In this document: positions 51,855 to 58,864 of the stretch, one piece after another
How the letters are laid out: every line of letters begins with the position of its first letter
Numbering within the stretch: the first letter of the stretch is position 1
DNA from: Aureimonas pseudogalii
GTDB taxonomy: Bacteria > Pseudomonadota > Alphaproteobacteria > Rhizobiales > Rhizobiaceae
Reading direction: 5' to 3'
DNA length: 64,000 nt
NCBI RefSeq assembly: GCF_014196835.1
Contig: NZ_JACIEK010000015.1
Span: 1 to 64,000, forward strand
The notes under the pieces: generated by a model
Seen by the model: only the letters and a program-made list of their open reading frames with translations
What the model was told of the DNA's origin: nothing
The model's database searches: none
Translations under genes and position numbers: made by a program

Positions 51855-52871
51855 TTAGGCGGCTTCCCTGAGCAAGCCTTCAGCGAAGGTCTGTCCGCGC
51901 TCACAAAGAACCCGATGGCTAGCCGCATCAATGTTCGAACCACAGACCACGAGCGCCACTCGCTTTCCAGCTAAACGAGCGCGAAGCGGACCAAGCGCGC
52001 CAGCCAACGCGGCAGCGGCTGCGGGCTCTACGGCTAAACGGGCTTGCTCTTGCATGACGACGAGGGCCGCGCAGATTTCATCATCAGAAACCGTAACCAC
52101 GTCATCGACATAATGAGCGATCAGCGACAGGCTGAACGGGAGCGACATCGGTGGAGCGAGGCTGTCGGCAATCGTATCCGTTCGGTCGAGTGAAACCGGT
52201 CCGCTCGCGGCGAGACCCCGTGAGACCGCATCGGCGCCTAGCGGTTCTACCCCGTAAACCGCACACTTCGGGTTCACTAGTTTCACAGCCGCGGCAACGC
52301 CGCTGATCAGGCCCCCGCCGCCGACCGCGACGACGACTGCATCAAGCTCGTGGACGTCTTCCATGACCTCAAGACCCACGCCCGCGGTTCCCAAAGTGGT
52401 GTTCATTCCCTCGAACGGGTGGATGAACGAAAGGCCTTCCTCGCGCACTAGCCGTTCGGCTTCGGAGAAGGTCGCCGCGCCTGGTGGCATCAGGACGACC
52501 TCTGCTCCTTCGTCTCGAGCCTGTCTGATGCGAAAGGGGTTGGCCGTAGACTGCATGACGACCTTCGCATTCACGCCCTGTTGCCGAGCGGCCCATGCCA
52601 CCGCGATAGCATGGTTGCCGGCACTCGCTGCCGTCACGCCGTGTCGCCTTTCCTCTGATGTCAGCGACTGCATGACCGAAAGAGCCCCGCGAGCCTTGAA
52701 CGTACCCGTATGCTGGAAGGCCTCAAGCTTCAGATAGAGCCTTGCATGATCAAGCGTTCGCTGCAGCGAAGGCGACACTAATTCCACGGACGGCGTACGA
52801 AGGATCGAGGTTGAAAGATCTCGATGCCGCGACCGGATCTGAGTGAGTGATATGTCTTGCGGATTGGCCAT
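51855..52871 (-). CDS. PLP-dependent threonine/serine dehydratase-like enzyme
   Basis: 338 residues of fold type II. The PLP lysine is in AFQHTGTFKARGA, the phosphate loop in AVGGGGLISG and the Asn in TAASAGNHAIAVAWAA. It would deaminate threonine or serine to 2-oxo acids, or act as a hydroxyaspartate dehydratase or racemase. There is no ACT domain, unlike biosynthetic IlvA. ATG at 52871 behind GGTGGAAAG. It appears to be chromosomal-type metabolic cargo, with no operon partner. Confidence 0.85.
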   Translation of the reverse strand: MANPQDISLTQIRSRHRDLSTSILRTPSVELVSPSLQRTLDHARLYLKLEAFQHTGTFKARGALSVMQSLTSEERRHGVTAASAGNHAIAVAWAARQQGVNAKVVMQSTANPFRIRQARDEGAEVVLMPPGAATFSEAERLVREEGLSFIHPFEGMNTTLGTAGVGLEVMEDVHELDAVVVAVGGGGLISGVAAAVKLVNPKCAVYGVEPLGADAVSRGLAASGPVSLDRTDTIADSLAPPMSLPFSLSLIAHYVDDVVTVSDDEICAALVVMQEQARLAVEPAAAAALAGALGPLRARLAGKRVALVVCGSNIDAASHRVLCERGQTFAEGLLREAA

Positions 52872-53003
52872 AGGGCTTTCCACCTTCCTCAGGCTCCAAG
52901 CGTGCAATGGCAGTTTGGCTCAATTTTCGTCCGAAAGCTGCCAGTCTCTTTTCCACCCAGTGACGTCTTTCCACTAAGGCAGCCCAGTCCGTGCCGCATC
53001 CGT

Positions 53004-53450
53004 TCACCGGGTTGCAGCGACGAGGCCGAAGACAGCAGCCGCCAGCGCTAGAACGATGCGGACCCAGTGCACGGCGAGCCAGGCATCGAGCTGGCCCGGA
53101 ACATCATCGACCGCGATGGCGCCCTGGTTGAACGTTGCATTGATCGGGAAGAAGTAGGCGACTGTCAGACCGAGAAGTACGGCGATGCATCCCAGTGCGG
53201 CAAGCCACAGATTGCGGATGCTGGCATCCCCCCATGACAAGACGATTGAACCGACGAGACCGAAGATCGTCGGCCCGACCACAAGCGGGATCGTGCGGAC
53301 GATGAGGCCACTGTTCGCCGCGAACCATGTGAGAAAGTCAGCGGGAGGTAAGCTCCGCCAGAAGGGGCCGAGGATCAGGGCGATCGCGAGCATCACGCCT
53401 GCAAAGGCGGCCGAACCGACGACGGCGAGGATCTGAAACGGGAGGATCAT
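53004..53450 (-). CDS. DUF1772/anthrone-oxygenase-like membrane protein
   Basis: 148 residues, four membrane helices (about 5-27, 45-70, 80-102, 125-146). The DUF1772 pattern is seen in LPPADFLTWFAANS and AYFFPINATFNQGA. Members are small membrane proteins linked to anthrone-oxygenase-like or unknown redox functions. It is divergent from the MarR gene, which probably represses it through the palindromes at 53476-53517. I use the ATG at 53450, preceded by GGAAGG. Confidence 0.8.
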   Translation of the reverse strand: MILPFQILAVVGSAAFAGVMLAIALILGPFWRSLPPADFLTWFAANSGLIVRTIPLVVGPTIFGLVGSIVLSWGDASIRNLWLAALGCIAVLLGLTVAYFFPINATFNQGAIAVDDVPGQLDAWLAVHWVRIVLALAAAVFGLVAATR

Positions 53451-53475
53451 GGAGCCACCTTCCAATGGATCGAGA

Positions 53476-53517
53476 TTGACACTATGATGTCAACCTACAT
53501 TTCGACATCATGATGTC
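53476..53517. promoter_or_regulatory. two palindromic operators for the MarR-type regulator
   Basis: TTGACACTATGATGTCAA (53476-53493, imperfect) and GACATCATGATGTC (53504-53517, perfect) lie between the divergent DUF1772 and marR genes, with the shared half-site TGATGTCA. Such paired sites are typical MarR operators. Confidence 0.75.
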
Positions 53518-53541
53518 AAATTGAAAAGCCGAGTTTCATCG

Positions 53542-54018
53542 ATGCCCGACAGATCTCATTCCGCTGAGGCGTTGACGGAACTCGTCTTGACGCTCTTCCG
53601 CGTTAATAACGCGACGCTGGTTTGGGGTGATAGACTGGTCCAGCCATTCGGGCTGACGAGTGCGCGTTGGCAGATTATGGGCGCCATCGCCTATGCCGAA
53701 CGGCCCCGGACCGTGGCTTGGCTTGCCCGCGACCTCGGCGCTAATAGGCAGAACGTCCAGCGGATCGTGAACGAGCTGGAGAAGGACGGGCTGGCAGGCT
53801 TCGTACCTAACCCTCACCACAAGCGGGCGCAGCTCGTGGTTCTGACCCCGTCGGGGAGGCAGGCTTACGAAAGAGCAGTCGAGGTCTGGTACCCCGCCGC
53901 CGACGAGCTGGCGAAGGAGCTCAAAAAGGAGGACTTGGCGACAGCCCTGCACGTCCTCAATACCCTCCGTGGCAAGCTGGGCGCGGGCAACGACGGGGAG
54001 GACGAGGCGGTTATTTAA
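53542..54018 (+). CDS. MarR-family transcriptional regulator
   Basis: 158 residues from the ATG at 53542 (a TTG at 53521 would add seven). The winged helix is clear: LTSARWQIMGAIAYAERPRTVAWLARDLGANRQNVQRIVNELEKDGLAGFVPNPHHKRAQLVVLTPSG. Dimer helices lie at both ends. It probably represses itself and the divergent DUF1772 gene via the TGATGTCA palindromes. Confidence 0.88.
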   Translation: MPDRSHSAEALTELVLTLFRVNNATLVWGDRLVQPFGLTSARWQIMGAIAYAERPRTVAWLARDLGANRQNVQRIVNELEKDGLAGFVPNPHHKRAQLVVLTPSGRQAYERAVEVWYPAADELAKELKKEDLATALHVLNTLRGKLGAGNDGEDEAVI

Positions 54019-54223
54019 CCGGCGACGATCAGGAAGGTGAACCGACGTCCGTTTCGCCTGAGAGTTCGGAGCCCGGAGAATGCGACGGGATCGTTGCGAC
54101 ATCCGGTGGCAGAAGCCGTTAGCCAATCGTGTGACTCCGACCCGCAAGGACGATCACAGCTTTGGGCGGGTTCGCCCAAAGCTGCCGCTTTTAGATGTGG
54201 GTATGCGCCTTGACGGACTCAGC

Positions 54224-54646
54224 CTAGATGCCGAAGGTCACGAGGCCACGATCATCGATCGTCCATGCCGGGTTCCAAGCGATCTCCCATGCATAGCCAT
54301 CTGGATCGGCGACATAGCCGCGAAAGCCGCCATGGGGTGGCGCGTCGGCCTTGCGCAGAAGCGTTCCTCCCGCCCCGACGAGACGCTGCACGACCAGGTC
54401 GACATCAGCCTGGTCGGCAACGTTGTGAGCGAGGGCGAACGCCCCGGGAGCCGGCTGGCTCGGACGCTGTATATCCTCGTCAAGACCCGGATTTGCCCAA
54501 GTTCCCAGCACGAAGCCGTTCATCTGGTAGAAGGCGATATCGTCGTTCTCGAAGACCGGAGCCCAACCGAAGCCGTCGGCATAGAACTGCCGAGATCGTG
54601 CAAGCGAAGCAACGCCGAGAGTGATGACCGAAATCTGTTGCTGCAT
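54224..54646 (-). CDS. VOC-family (glyoxalase-like) protein
   Basis: 140 residues, a two-repeat VOC fold (ISVITLGVASLARSRQFYADGFGW ... DIAFYQMNGFVLGTW ... GGFRGYVADPDGYAWEIAWNP). Conserved Glu in EIAWNP. Substrate unknown. Single gene within the cargo after IS110. Confidence 0.87.
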   Translation of the reverse strand: MQQQISVITLGVASLARSRQFYADGFGWAPVFENDDIAFYQMNGFVLGTWANPGLDEDIQRPSQPAPGAFALAHNVADQADVDLVVQRLVGAGGTLLRKADAPPHGGFRGYVADPDGYAWEIAWNPAWTIDDRGLVTFGI

Positions 54647-55038
54647 GTTCCAAGCCCCATGGTTCGCCCGAGCGTGGTCGCTTCGGACGTTCGAGGTCTT
54701 GGGCCGTCACCATAGCGACGGAAGGACCCGCTTTCGCGGGGGCCGGGCCAACCGCACCGACCTAACCTGTTTCAGACGTTGAGGGTGCTGCACGCTTTTG
54801 CGGCTGCCATCAAGCGGTCGAATGTCAGCTCGACGGGCATGACGTCCAAGAGCGGACGGACCTCTTTCCACCCATTTTCCCCATTGGCGGACGTCGCCAG
54901 ATTGGCGCTTGACGATCAAGGACCGATTACAGAAGTGATCGTGACCCGAAGGGACGAGACCCCTTCGGGGGCTCGGGTCGCGCAGCGACTAGAGCCCGGC
55001 CCGAAGGGTCACGCCCGGACCTTGCTGCGCTGGCTGAA
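54647..55038. other. non-coding region with a cargo repeat and a structured element
   Basis: No gene. 54852-54893 is a copy of the dispersed TTTCCACCCA repeat, the last before backbone sequence resumes. 54940-55013 is the first copy of the 74-bp structured element annotated separately. Confidence 0.5.
54940..55013. repeat. 74-bp structured repeat, copy 1
   Basis: Outer stem CGTGACCC/GGGTCACG encloses a CCCTTCGGGG hairpin and a second hairpin, GGGCTCgGGTCGC-GCA-GCGACtaGAGCCC. The second copy at 59715-59787 differs only by one substitution and one deleted C. Each copy lies 25-40 bp beyond the stop codon of a leftward gene (55039 and 59826). Confidence 0.8.
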
Positions 55039-55455
55039 TCACTGCGAGAAAGCTGCGGCGACGACGATCTTCTGGATCGCCTTCTCTTCCCGGGCCGACA
55101 GCTTGAGGGCCTTTTCTGCCCGATCGTAGCGAACGGTGGCTTTGGGCAGGGTCATGTACTCCACGGGCTCCCAGCCCATGCGTTTGCTGGCGGTGTTGTC
55201 GAGGTGGTAGCCGCTGATGTCGATGGCACCGCACTCGGCGAGCTTGCGAGGTGAGGGTTTGGCCCGGAATGCCTTCCAGCAATCCTGACTGGCGCCGTTG
55301 AGGCCGCCCATGCCGGACTGCTCATAGGTTTTCTGGAAGATGGCGACACCTCGCTGTGCGCCTTTGCGGGCCTCGGAGAGGCTATCGGCTTCTGCGGTTT
55401 GGACGCCGACGAGGGTTGCTGCTGCGAGGATGACCAAGAGGGTGTTTTTGCGCAT
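55039..55455 (-). CDS. secreted hypothetical protein
   Basis: 138 residues with a signal peptide (MRKNTLLVILAAATLVGVQTAEA). The mature part is helical with two cysteines (SQDCWKAF and AECGAID) and a basic C-terminal helix (YDRAEKALKLSAREEKAIQKIVV). No family recognised. The open frame continues upstream to 55785, but the signal peptide fixes the start at 55455. A structured repeat follows its stop. Confidence 0.65.
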   Translation of the reverse strand: MRKNTLLVILAAATLVGVQTAEADSLSEARKGAQRGVAIFQKTYEQSGMGGLNGASQDCWKAFRAKPSPRKLAECGAIDISGYHLDNTASKRMGWEPVEYMTLPKATVRYDRAEKALKLSAREEKAIQKIVVAAAFSQ

Positions 55456-55604
55456 GGACGATTTCCGCGATGGCTGAATTGGCAAACGACTGTCGGTGGC
55501 CAATGGTATCGCGGATCCCAGCGGAGTGTGGAGCTTTGCTCTGGGTGAGCGCGCATAAAAAGGGGGGCGCAAGGCCCCCTTGGGATGCTGGTGTCGAAGA
55601 GGTG

Positions 55605-56024
55605 TTAGTCGAAACGCTCGATCTTGGCAGACCCGGATGCCATCAACGGTTTCATGGCGGCGGCGATCTTGGCGAGGAAACCTTTGCTGAAGGAGCCTCG
55701 GACCTCGACGTTTGGGTTGTAGTAGTAGGATCGCTCGGCAATGTCGTAATTGTATTCCGACACGAGGATCCACGCCTGTTTCCATTCTCGTAGACCGGCA
55801 CGTCGTATCTCGAGCAATGGGATTTCGAGGGCGGTCTGGTCCGATCGTGGCGGTTCGCCAGAGATGGCCAGCAGCACGAGGTTCGTGACGTTACGGCCCG
55901 GAATGGCGAGGAGAAGGCAAACCGGGCGCTCGGACTTTCGGCCCTCGGTCTCGCCTCGATCCCGCTGCCATCCGAATAGATAGGAATAGGGGATGATCGA
56001 CCCTGACTTGGGAACGTCAGTCAT
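55605..56024 (-). CDS. PemK/MazF-like toxin
   Basis: 139 residues. The pattern GSIIPYSYLFGWQRDRGETEGRKSERPVCLLLAI ... VLLAISGEPP ... EIRRAGLREWKQAWILVSEYNYD fits a divergent PemK/MazF-type barrel, normally an mRNA endonuclease. It overlaps the upstream Phd/PemI-like antitoxin by eight bases. Catalytic residues are not certain in this branch. Confidence 0.7.
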   Translation of the reverse strand: MTDVPKSGSIIPYSYLFGWQRDRGETEGRKSERPVCLLLAIPGRNVTNLVLLAISGEPPRSDQTALEIPLLEIRRAGLREWKQAWILVSEYNYDIAERSYYYNPNVEVRGSFSKGFLAKIAAAMKPLMASGSAKIERFD

Positions 56025-56274
56025 GGGACTCGTTCCCTTCCGCGATCAATCGATCCAGTTCGGGGAGGATCATGGCAGCGAGGTCAGGCGGTGTTTCTCC
56101 AGCGCCGTAGACCATCCGCGGGTCGGACTGCGCTTTCATCGCCGCGAAATCATCGTAGGTCATGAGGACGTAGCGCGGCTTGCGGTGTTGAGTGATGGCG
56201 ACGGGCTGGCGATCAGCGGCCATGGTCACGGTTTTGATGTCGCGAAGCAGTTCGACGGTTGAGAACTTCTGCAT
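56017..56274 (-). CDS. Phd/YefM-like antitoxin
   Basis: 85 residues from the ATG at 56274 with AAGGAGG just upstream. N-terminal DNA-binding domain MQKFSTVELLRDIKTVTMAADRQPVAITQHRKPRYVLMTYDDF is typical of Phd/YefM. The C-terminal helix binds the toxin. It forms an operon with the PemK-like gene and should repress its own promoter. Confidence 0.82.
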   Translation of the reverse strand: MQKFSTVELLRDIKTVTMAADRQPVAITQHRKPRYVLMTYDDFAAMKAQSDPRMVYGAGETPPDLAAMILPELDRLIAEGNESHD

Positions 56275-56417
56275 GAACGCCTCCTTTGGATAAGTCGTAA
56301 TATACAAACATTCCGATTTTTCATCAAGCGGAGCGCGCTTGGTTTGGTCGAGTCTGGCGATTTCGCATCACAATGTTCCCGGCGCTTGGTTAGGTTCGAG
56401 ACATTGCGCCGACGGTG

Positions 56418-56439
56418 GTTGGAGGCGACAGCCTCCAAC
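56418..56439 (-). terminator. hairpin after the antirestriction gene
   Basis: GTTGGAGGC-GACA-GCCTCCAAC, 30 bases after the stop of the leftward ardB-like gene. There is no clear U-tract, so it may slow or protect the transcript rather than fully terminate. Confidence 0.5.
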
Positions 56440-56468
56440 TTGGTCGGGCGTTTCGTGTTGGGCGGGGC

Positions 56469-56903
56469 CTAGTCGATGGCGCGAAAGATCGTGCGGGCCT
56501 CGGGGTGATCGAGGGCGAACTCCCGCAGGCGGTGGAAGGCATCCGCCATGAGGTCGGTGGGGTCGTCGAAGGACAGGCTGGAGAAGGCGAGAAGGCAGGC
56601 GATGATGCCGGCGGCGTCGGTTGACACGATGCCTTCGAAGCCGTTGCCGTGCCACTGGATACCGATCCGGCCCTCGCCGTCATGGCGCATGTAGAGCGGC
56701 TTGCCGTCGAGCTCGAGGAAGTCCCATAGGCCGCCGCGATACTCGGGGCTGAGCTGACCCATGACGTTGTAGATGGTAGCCTCGCCGGCGACCATGCGGC
56801 GGGGTCCGAAGAGTGCGGGCAGAAAGGTCATGCGCCGGCTGTCGGCCACGATGCTGGCGGCCTGCGGACGGTTCGGGATGGCGGTGGCGGTCGCTTCGGA
56901 CAT
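56469..56903 (-). CDS. ArdB/KlcA-type antirestriction protein
   Basis: 144 residues. Pattern RRMTFLPALFGPRRMVAGEATIYNVMGQLSPEYRGGLWDFLELDGKPLYM, then STDAAGIIACLLAFSSLSF, characteristic of ArdB/KlcA, which blocks type I restriction of incoming plasmid DNA. GGAG precedes the ATG. A 47-residue gene lies upstream on the same strand, and a copy of the covarying hairpin precedes that unit. Antirestriction genes typically sit in leading regions, as proposed for this side of oriT. Confidence 0.87.
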   Translation of the reverse strand: MSEATATAIPNRPQAASIVADSRRMTFLPALFGPRRMVAGEATIYNVMGQLSPEYRGGLWDFLELDGKPLYMRHDGEGRIGIQWHGNGFEGIVSTDAAGIIACLLAFSSLSFDDPTDLMADAFHRLREFALDHPEARTIFRAID

Positions 56904-57032
56904 GGGGATCTCCAGAAGGTGTGAGGATCGGCCCGACGTCTCTCTCTGGTCTGACGGGCTCGCCCGTCACGCCCTTCCTCGAACTCTGGTGGCGGCTGCG
57001 GCTGTCGGCCAGTGACGACACGAGAAGGAGGC

Positions 57033-57176
57033 TTACGCCTCCGCCTCCTTCGCCGCGGCCTCGGCGAGGAGCTTCTCGAGGTTGCGGAGGGTCTCGGCGC
57101 GCTCGCGCTTGGTGAGGAGGCAATGCGCCAGCTCGGCGCGGTGTTCAGCGATGTCGAAGTAGATGTCGTAGGTCAT
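57033..57176 (-). CDS. 47-residue helical protein, paralogue of the gene at 58042
   Basis: Sequence begins MTYDIYFDIAEHRAELAHCLL and continues TKRERAETL. It is highly charged and predicted all-helical with an Ala/Glu/Lys-rich tail. It has a strong ribosome site (AAGGAG). Its paralogue at 58042-58179 shares the (T/I)YDI..(D/E)IAE.RAELA.C.LTKRER pattern, the leader (CCTGACCC..TTC.CCCTTACCCGTG) and the hairpin upstream, so the whole module is duplicated. Function unknown. It lies 130 bp upstream of the ardB-like gene. Confidence 0.7.
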   Translation of the reverse strand: MTYDIYFDIAEHRAELAHCLLTKRERAETLRNLEKLLAEAAAKEAEA

Positions 57177-57261
57177 TGTGCTGCTCCTTCGTTGATGACG
57201 AAGGAAGGGCACGGGTAAGGGTGAAGAGGGTCAGGGATCGCGGCACGCGACCGGCGGAGTC

Positions 57262-57321
57262 GGCGATGGGGGAGCCGATTTTCTCGTCGCGAAGCGGCGT
57301 GAAAATTGGGGGAACCATCGT
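57262..57321. promoter_or_regulatory. covarying hairpin element, copy B
   Basis: Outer stem CGATGG (57262-57267) pairs with CCATCG; the middle stem is CCGATTTTC/GAAAATTGG; the apical hairpin is CGTCGC-GAA-GCGGCG. The conserved G-rich strands GGGAG and GGGGA sit between outer and middle stems. It lies 86 bp upstream of the leftward 47-residue gene. A TTGACG...TATCAT promoter-like pair pointing right begins just beyond it (57324). Confidence 0.75.
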
Positions 57322-57323
57322 CC

Positions 57324-57416
57324 TTGACGATCGAGACCGTCCCGTATCATGGGCAGTCATCAGGGAGGAAAGGGTAGGTATGGCGCTGGTTGGCAACCCG
57401 CGCCGCCTCGCGGCGC
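57324..57416 (+). promoter_or_regulatory. rightward promoter, ribosome site and hairpin, copy 1
   Basis: TTGACG and TATCAT (spacing about 15) are followed by GGAGGAAAGG, an ATG at 57380 and the hairpin GCGCCGC-CTC-GCGGCGC (57400-57416). The stretch is repeated at 58315-58406. The encoded start MALVGNPRRLAAPQG is almost the same in the second copy (TTG start, ALVGTPRRLAAPRG), while the downstream codons differ. The unit may be a leader peptide with an attenuator-like hairpin. Confidence 0.5.
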
Positions 57417-57443
57417 CGCAGGGGACTGCAACGACCGAGAGCT

Positions 57444-57890
57444 TCAGGCGGCCGCGGCCTGATCTGCCTGATCGACCAGCGCCTGTTCACTTTTTCGCTT
57501 CTCGAAAGTGGTCTTGATCGATGTCCAATCGATCATCGCGGTCATTCTGTCGGCTTTGCTGACGGGCTCGACCGGGTTGCCATCGATGTCGTGACGCATG
57601 GCGTCCGGCTGGGCGACGGCGAACAGATAGGACCGGCTGCGAACGTATTTTCGGATCGCGCGACTGACGTCGGACCACTTGGCGTCGGGCTTCATGCGCG
57701 CCTTGATCTCGGCGCCGATCCCGATCGCGAAGGGTCGCATGATCCCGTCGGTGCTGTCTGGCAGAACCGCAATCGGCGCGATCAGGAACAGGTTGATGGT
57801 TTTGGCGACTTCGACGTTGTGAGCGGTGGCGTTGATCGGACCACGCTTCTTGGTCCAGAGAGCGGGGGGCTTGGGGGCCGTGTCGGTCAT
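57444..57890 (-). CDS. ProQ/FinO-domain RNA chaperone
   Basis: 148 residues. The FinO/ProQ domain spans about 30-120: INATAHNVEVAKTINLFLIAPIAVLPD..GIMRPFAIGIGAEIKARMKPDAKWSDVSRAIRKYVRSRSYLFAVAQPDAMRHDIDGNP. FinO-type proteins bind stem-loop RNAs with U-tails and stabilise antisense RNAs. A plasmid copy could control transfer through an antisense RNA. I use the ATG at 57890 behind GAGGACG. A structured stretch (57906-57965) lies directly upstream. Confidence 0.88.
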   Translation of the reverse strand: MTDTAPKPPALWTKKRGPINATAHNVEVAKTINLFLIAPIAVLPDSTDGIMRPFAIGIGAEIKARMKPDAKWSDVSRAIRKYVRSRSYLFAVAQPDAMRHDIDGNPVEPVSKADRMTAMIDWTSIKTTFEKRKSEQALVDQADQAAAA

Positions 57891-57905
57891 CGCGTCCTCG
57901 AATAT

Positions 57906-57965
57906 GGATTGCGGTCCCGCAGACCAGCACTGGTCGCCGCCGGCGTATGCCGCTTGTATCAATCC
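57906..57965. promoter_or_regulatory. multi-stem structured region upstream of the proQ/finO gene
   Basis: GGATTG (57906) pairs with CAATCC (ending 57965) around two hairpins, GACCAG-CA-CTGGTC and CCGGC-GTAT-GCCG. It begins 16 bp before the gene. It may be a leader RNA bound by the protein itself or a single-strand promoter. This reading is an inference. Confidence 0.4.
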
Positions 57966-58041
57966 GCGGCGCGCAAGTCAGCGCGGTCCTGTGCCCGTGG
58001 CGGGCATTTTAAGATAGGGACGGCCGACAAGGAAAGGAGGC

Positions 58042-58179
58042 TCACGCCTCCGCCTCCTTCGCCTCGACTTCGAGGACGGCGAGGCGCTTCAGGCTCTCCC
58101 AGCGCTCGCGCTTGGTGAGGAAGCAGGAAGCCAGCTCGGCGCGCAGTTCAGCGATTTCGGCGAAGATGTCGTAGATCAT
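58042..58179 (-). CDS. 45-residue helical protein, paralogue of the gene at 57033
   Basis: Starts MIYDIFAEIAELRAELASCF and continues LTKRERWESLKRL. Charged, all-helical, ending in KEAEA like its paralogue. Strong AAGGAG site at the ATG 58179. It is about 60% identical to the 47-residue protein over the first 27 residues and is preceded by the same kind of leader and hairpin (copy C). Function unknown. It lies upstream of proQ/finO on the same strand. Confidence 0.7.
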   Translation of the reverse strand: MIYDIFAEIAELRAELASCFLTKRERWESLKRLAVLEVEAKEAEA

Positions 58180-58265
58180 GGGAAGCTCCTTCGTTGGATA
58201 GGAGATCCGGCCACGGGTAAGGGCGAAGGGGGTCAGGGATCGCCGTGAGGCGACCGGCGGCGCCG

Positions 58266-58310
58266 GCGATGGGGGAGCCGAAATGCGCAGCATTTTGGGG
58301 GGACCATCGT
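58266..58310. promoter_or_regulatory. covarying hairpin element, copy C
   Basis: Outer stem CGATGG/CCATCG as in copy B. The middle stem has changed on both sides to CCGAAATGC/GCATTTTGG with a GCA loop, and the apical hairpin is absent. The G-rich strands GGGAG and GGGGGGA are kept. It lies 87 bp upstream of the leftward 45-residue gene. Confidence 0.75.
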
Positions 58311-58314
58311 CCTT

Positions 58315-58406
58315 GACGCCCGAGGCCGTCCCGTATGATGCCGCCTATTCAGGGAGGGAAAGGTCCAGCTTGGCGCTGGTCGGCACCCCGCGCCGCCTTG
58401 CGGCGC
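58315..58406 (+). promoter_or_regulatory. rightward promoter, ribosome site and hairpin, copy 2
   Basis: TTGACG and TATGAT, then GGGAGGGAAAGG, a TTG at 58370 and the hairpin GCGCCGC-CTT-GCGGCGC (58390-58406). Compare 57324-57416. Only the first ~15 codons and the hairpin are conserved. Confidence 0.45.
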
Positions 58407-58420
58407 CAAGAGGGGCTGGC

Positions 58421-58792
58421 TTAACGGCCGCCCTGGAACAGGAAGGTGAAGCGATAGGGCATGGACTCACGGGCACCATTCCGCGCTGTCCTATCGGGGC
58501 TCGCTCTAGTCAGGGTCAGTTGACCGTCGGCGACCGGAACGGGTGCTCCGAGCGTCAGGTCCAGAACCTTTTCCCATCCGCCGCCGATCACCGTGACACG
58601 CACGATCAGCCGTCCAGCATGGACGCATTGGACGTCGACGGGGCAACGGCTGTCCTCAACGACGCGATCGGGACGCACGCGCGGGCCATCGGCATAGGCC
58701 GTTTGGCCCAAGCCAACGGGCCCTTCGATCGGCTGGGCCAGAGCGACGTTGGTGAGGCAGCATAGAGCTGAAGCTGTGAGAGATAGGTTCAC
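58421..58792 (-). CDS. secreted hypothetical protein
   Basis: 123 residues from a GTG. Signal peptide (NLSLTASALCCLTNVALA). The mature domain has a cysteine pair in the motif DSRCPVDVQCVHAGRLIVRVTV and a DGQLTLTRASPD strand. This pattern recurs in small exported alphaproteobacterial proteins of unknown role. It starts next to an intercistronic hairpin (58837-58862) after the membrane-protein gene upstream. Confidence 0.7.
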   Translation of the reverse strand: MNLSLTASALCCLTNVALAQPIEGPVGLGQTAYADGPRVRPDRVVEDSRCPVDVQCVHAGRLIVRVTVIGGGWEKVLDLTLGAPVPVADGQLTLTRASPDRTARNGARESMPYRFTFLFQGGR

Positions 58793-58836
58793 GCCGATGT
58801 CCGTGGCGGCGGTCGAGGAAGGCCGCTGGGCGAGGT

Positions 58837-58862
58837 GACAAGCCCGCCGAAGCGGGCTTGTC
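58837..58862 (-). terminator. perfect hairpin after the coiled-coil membrane protein gene
   Basis: GACAAGCCCGC-CGAA-GCGGGCTTGTC, directly after the stop of the leftward gene at 58865. No U-tract. Probably a 3'-end structure. Confidence 0.55.
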
Positions 58863-58864
58863 GT

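Noticed and set aside
54940-55013. 74-bp element as a tRNA gene
   Set aside because: It has a closing stem and hairpins of tRNA-like size but no T-loop or anticodon-arm consensus, and two near-identical copies lie after genes.
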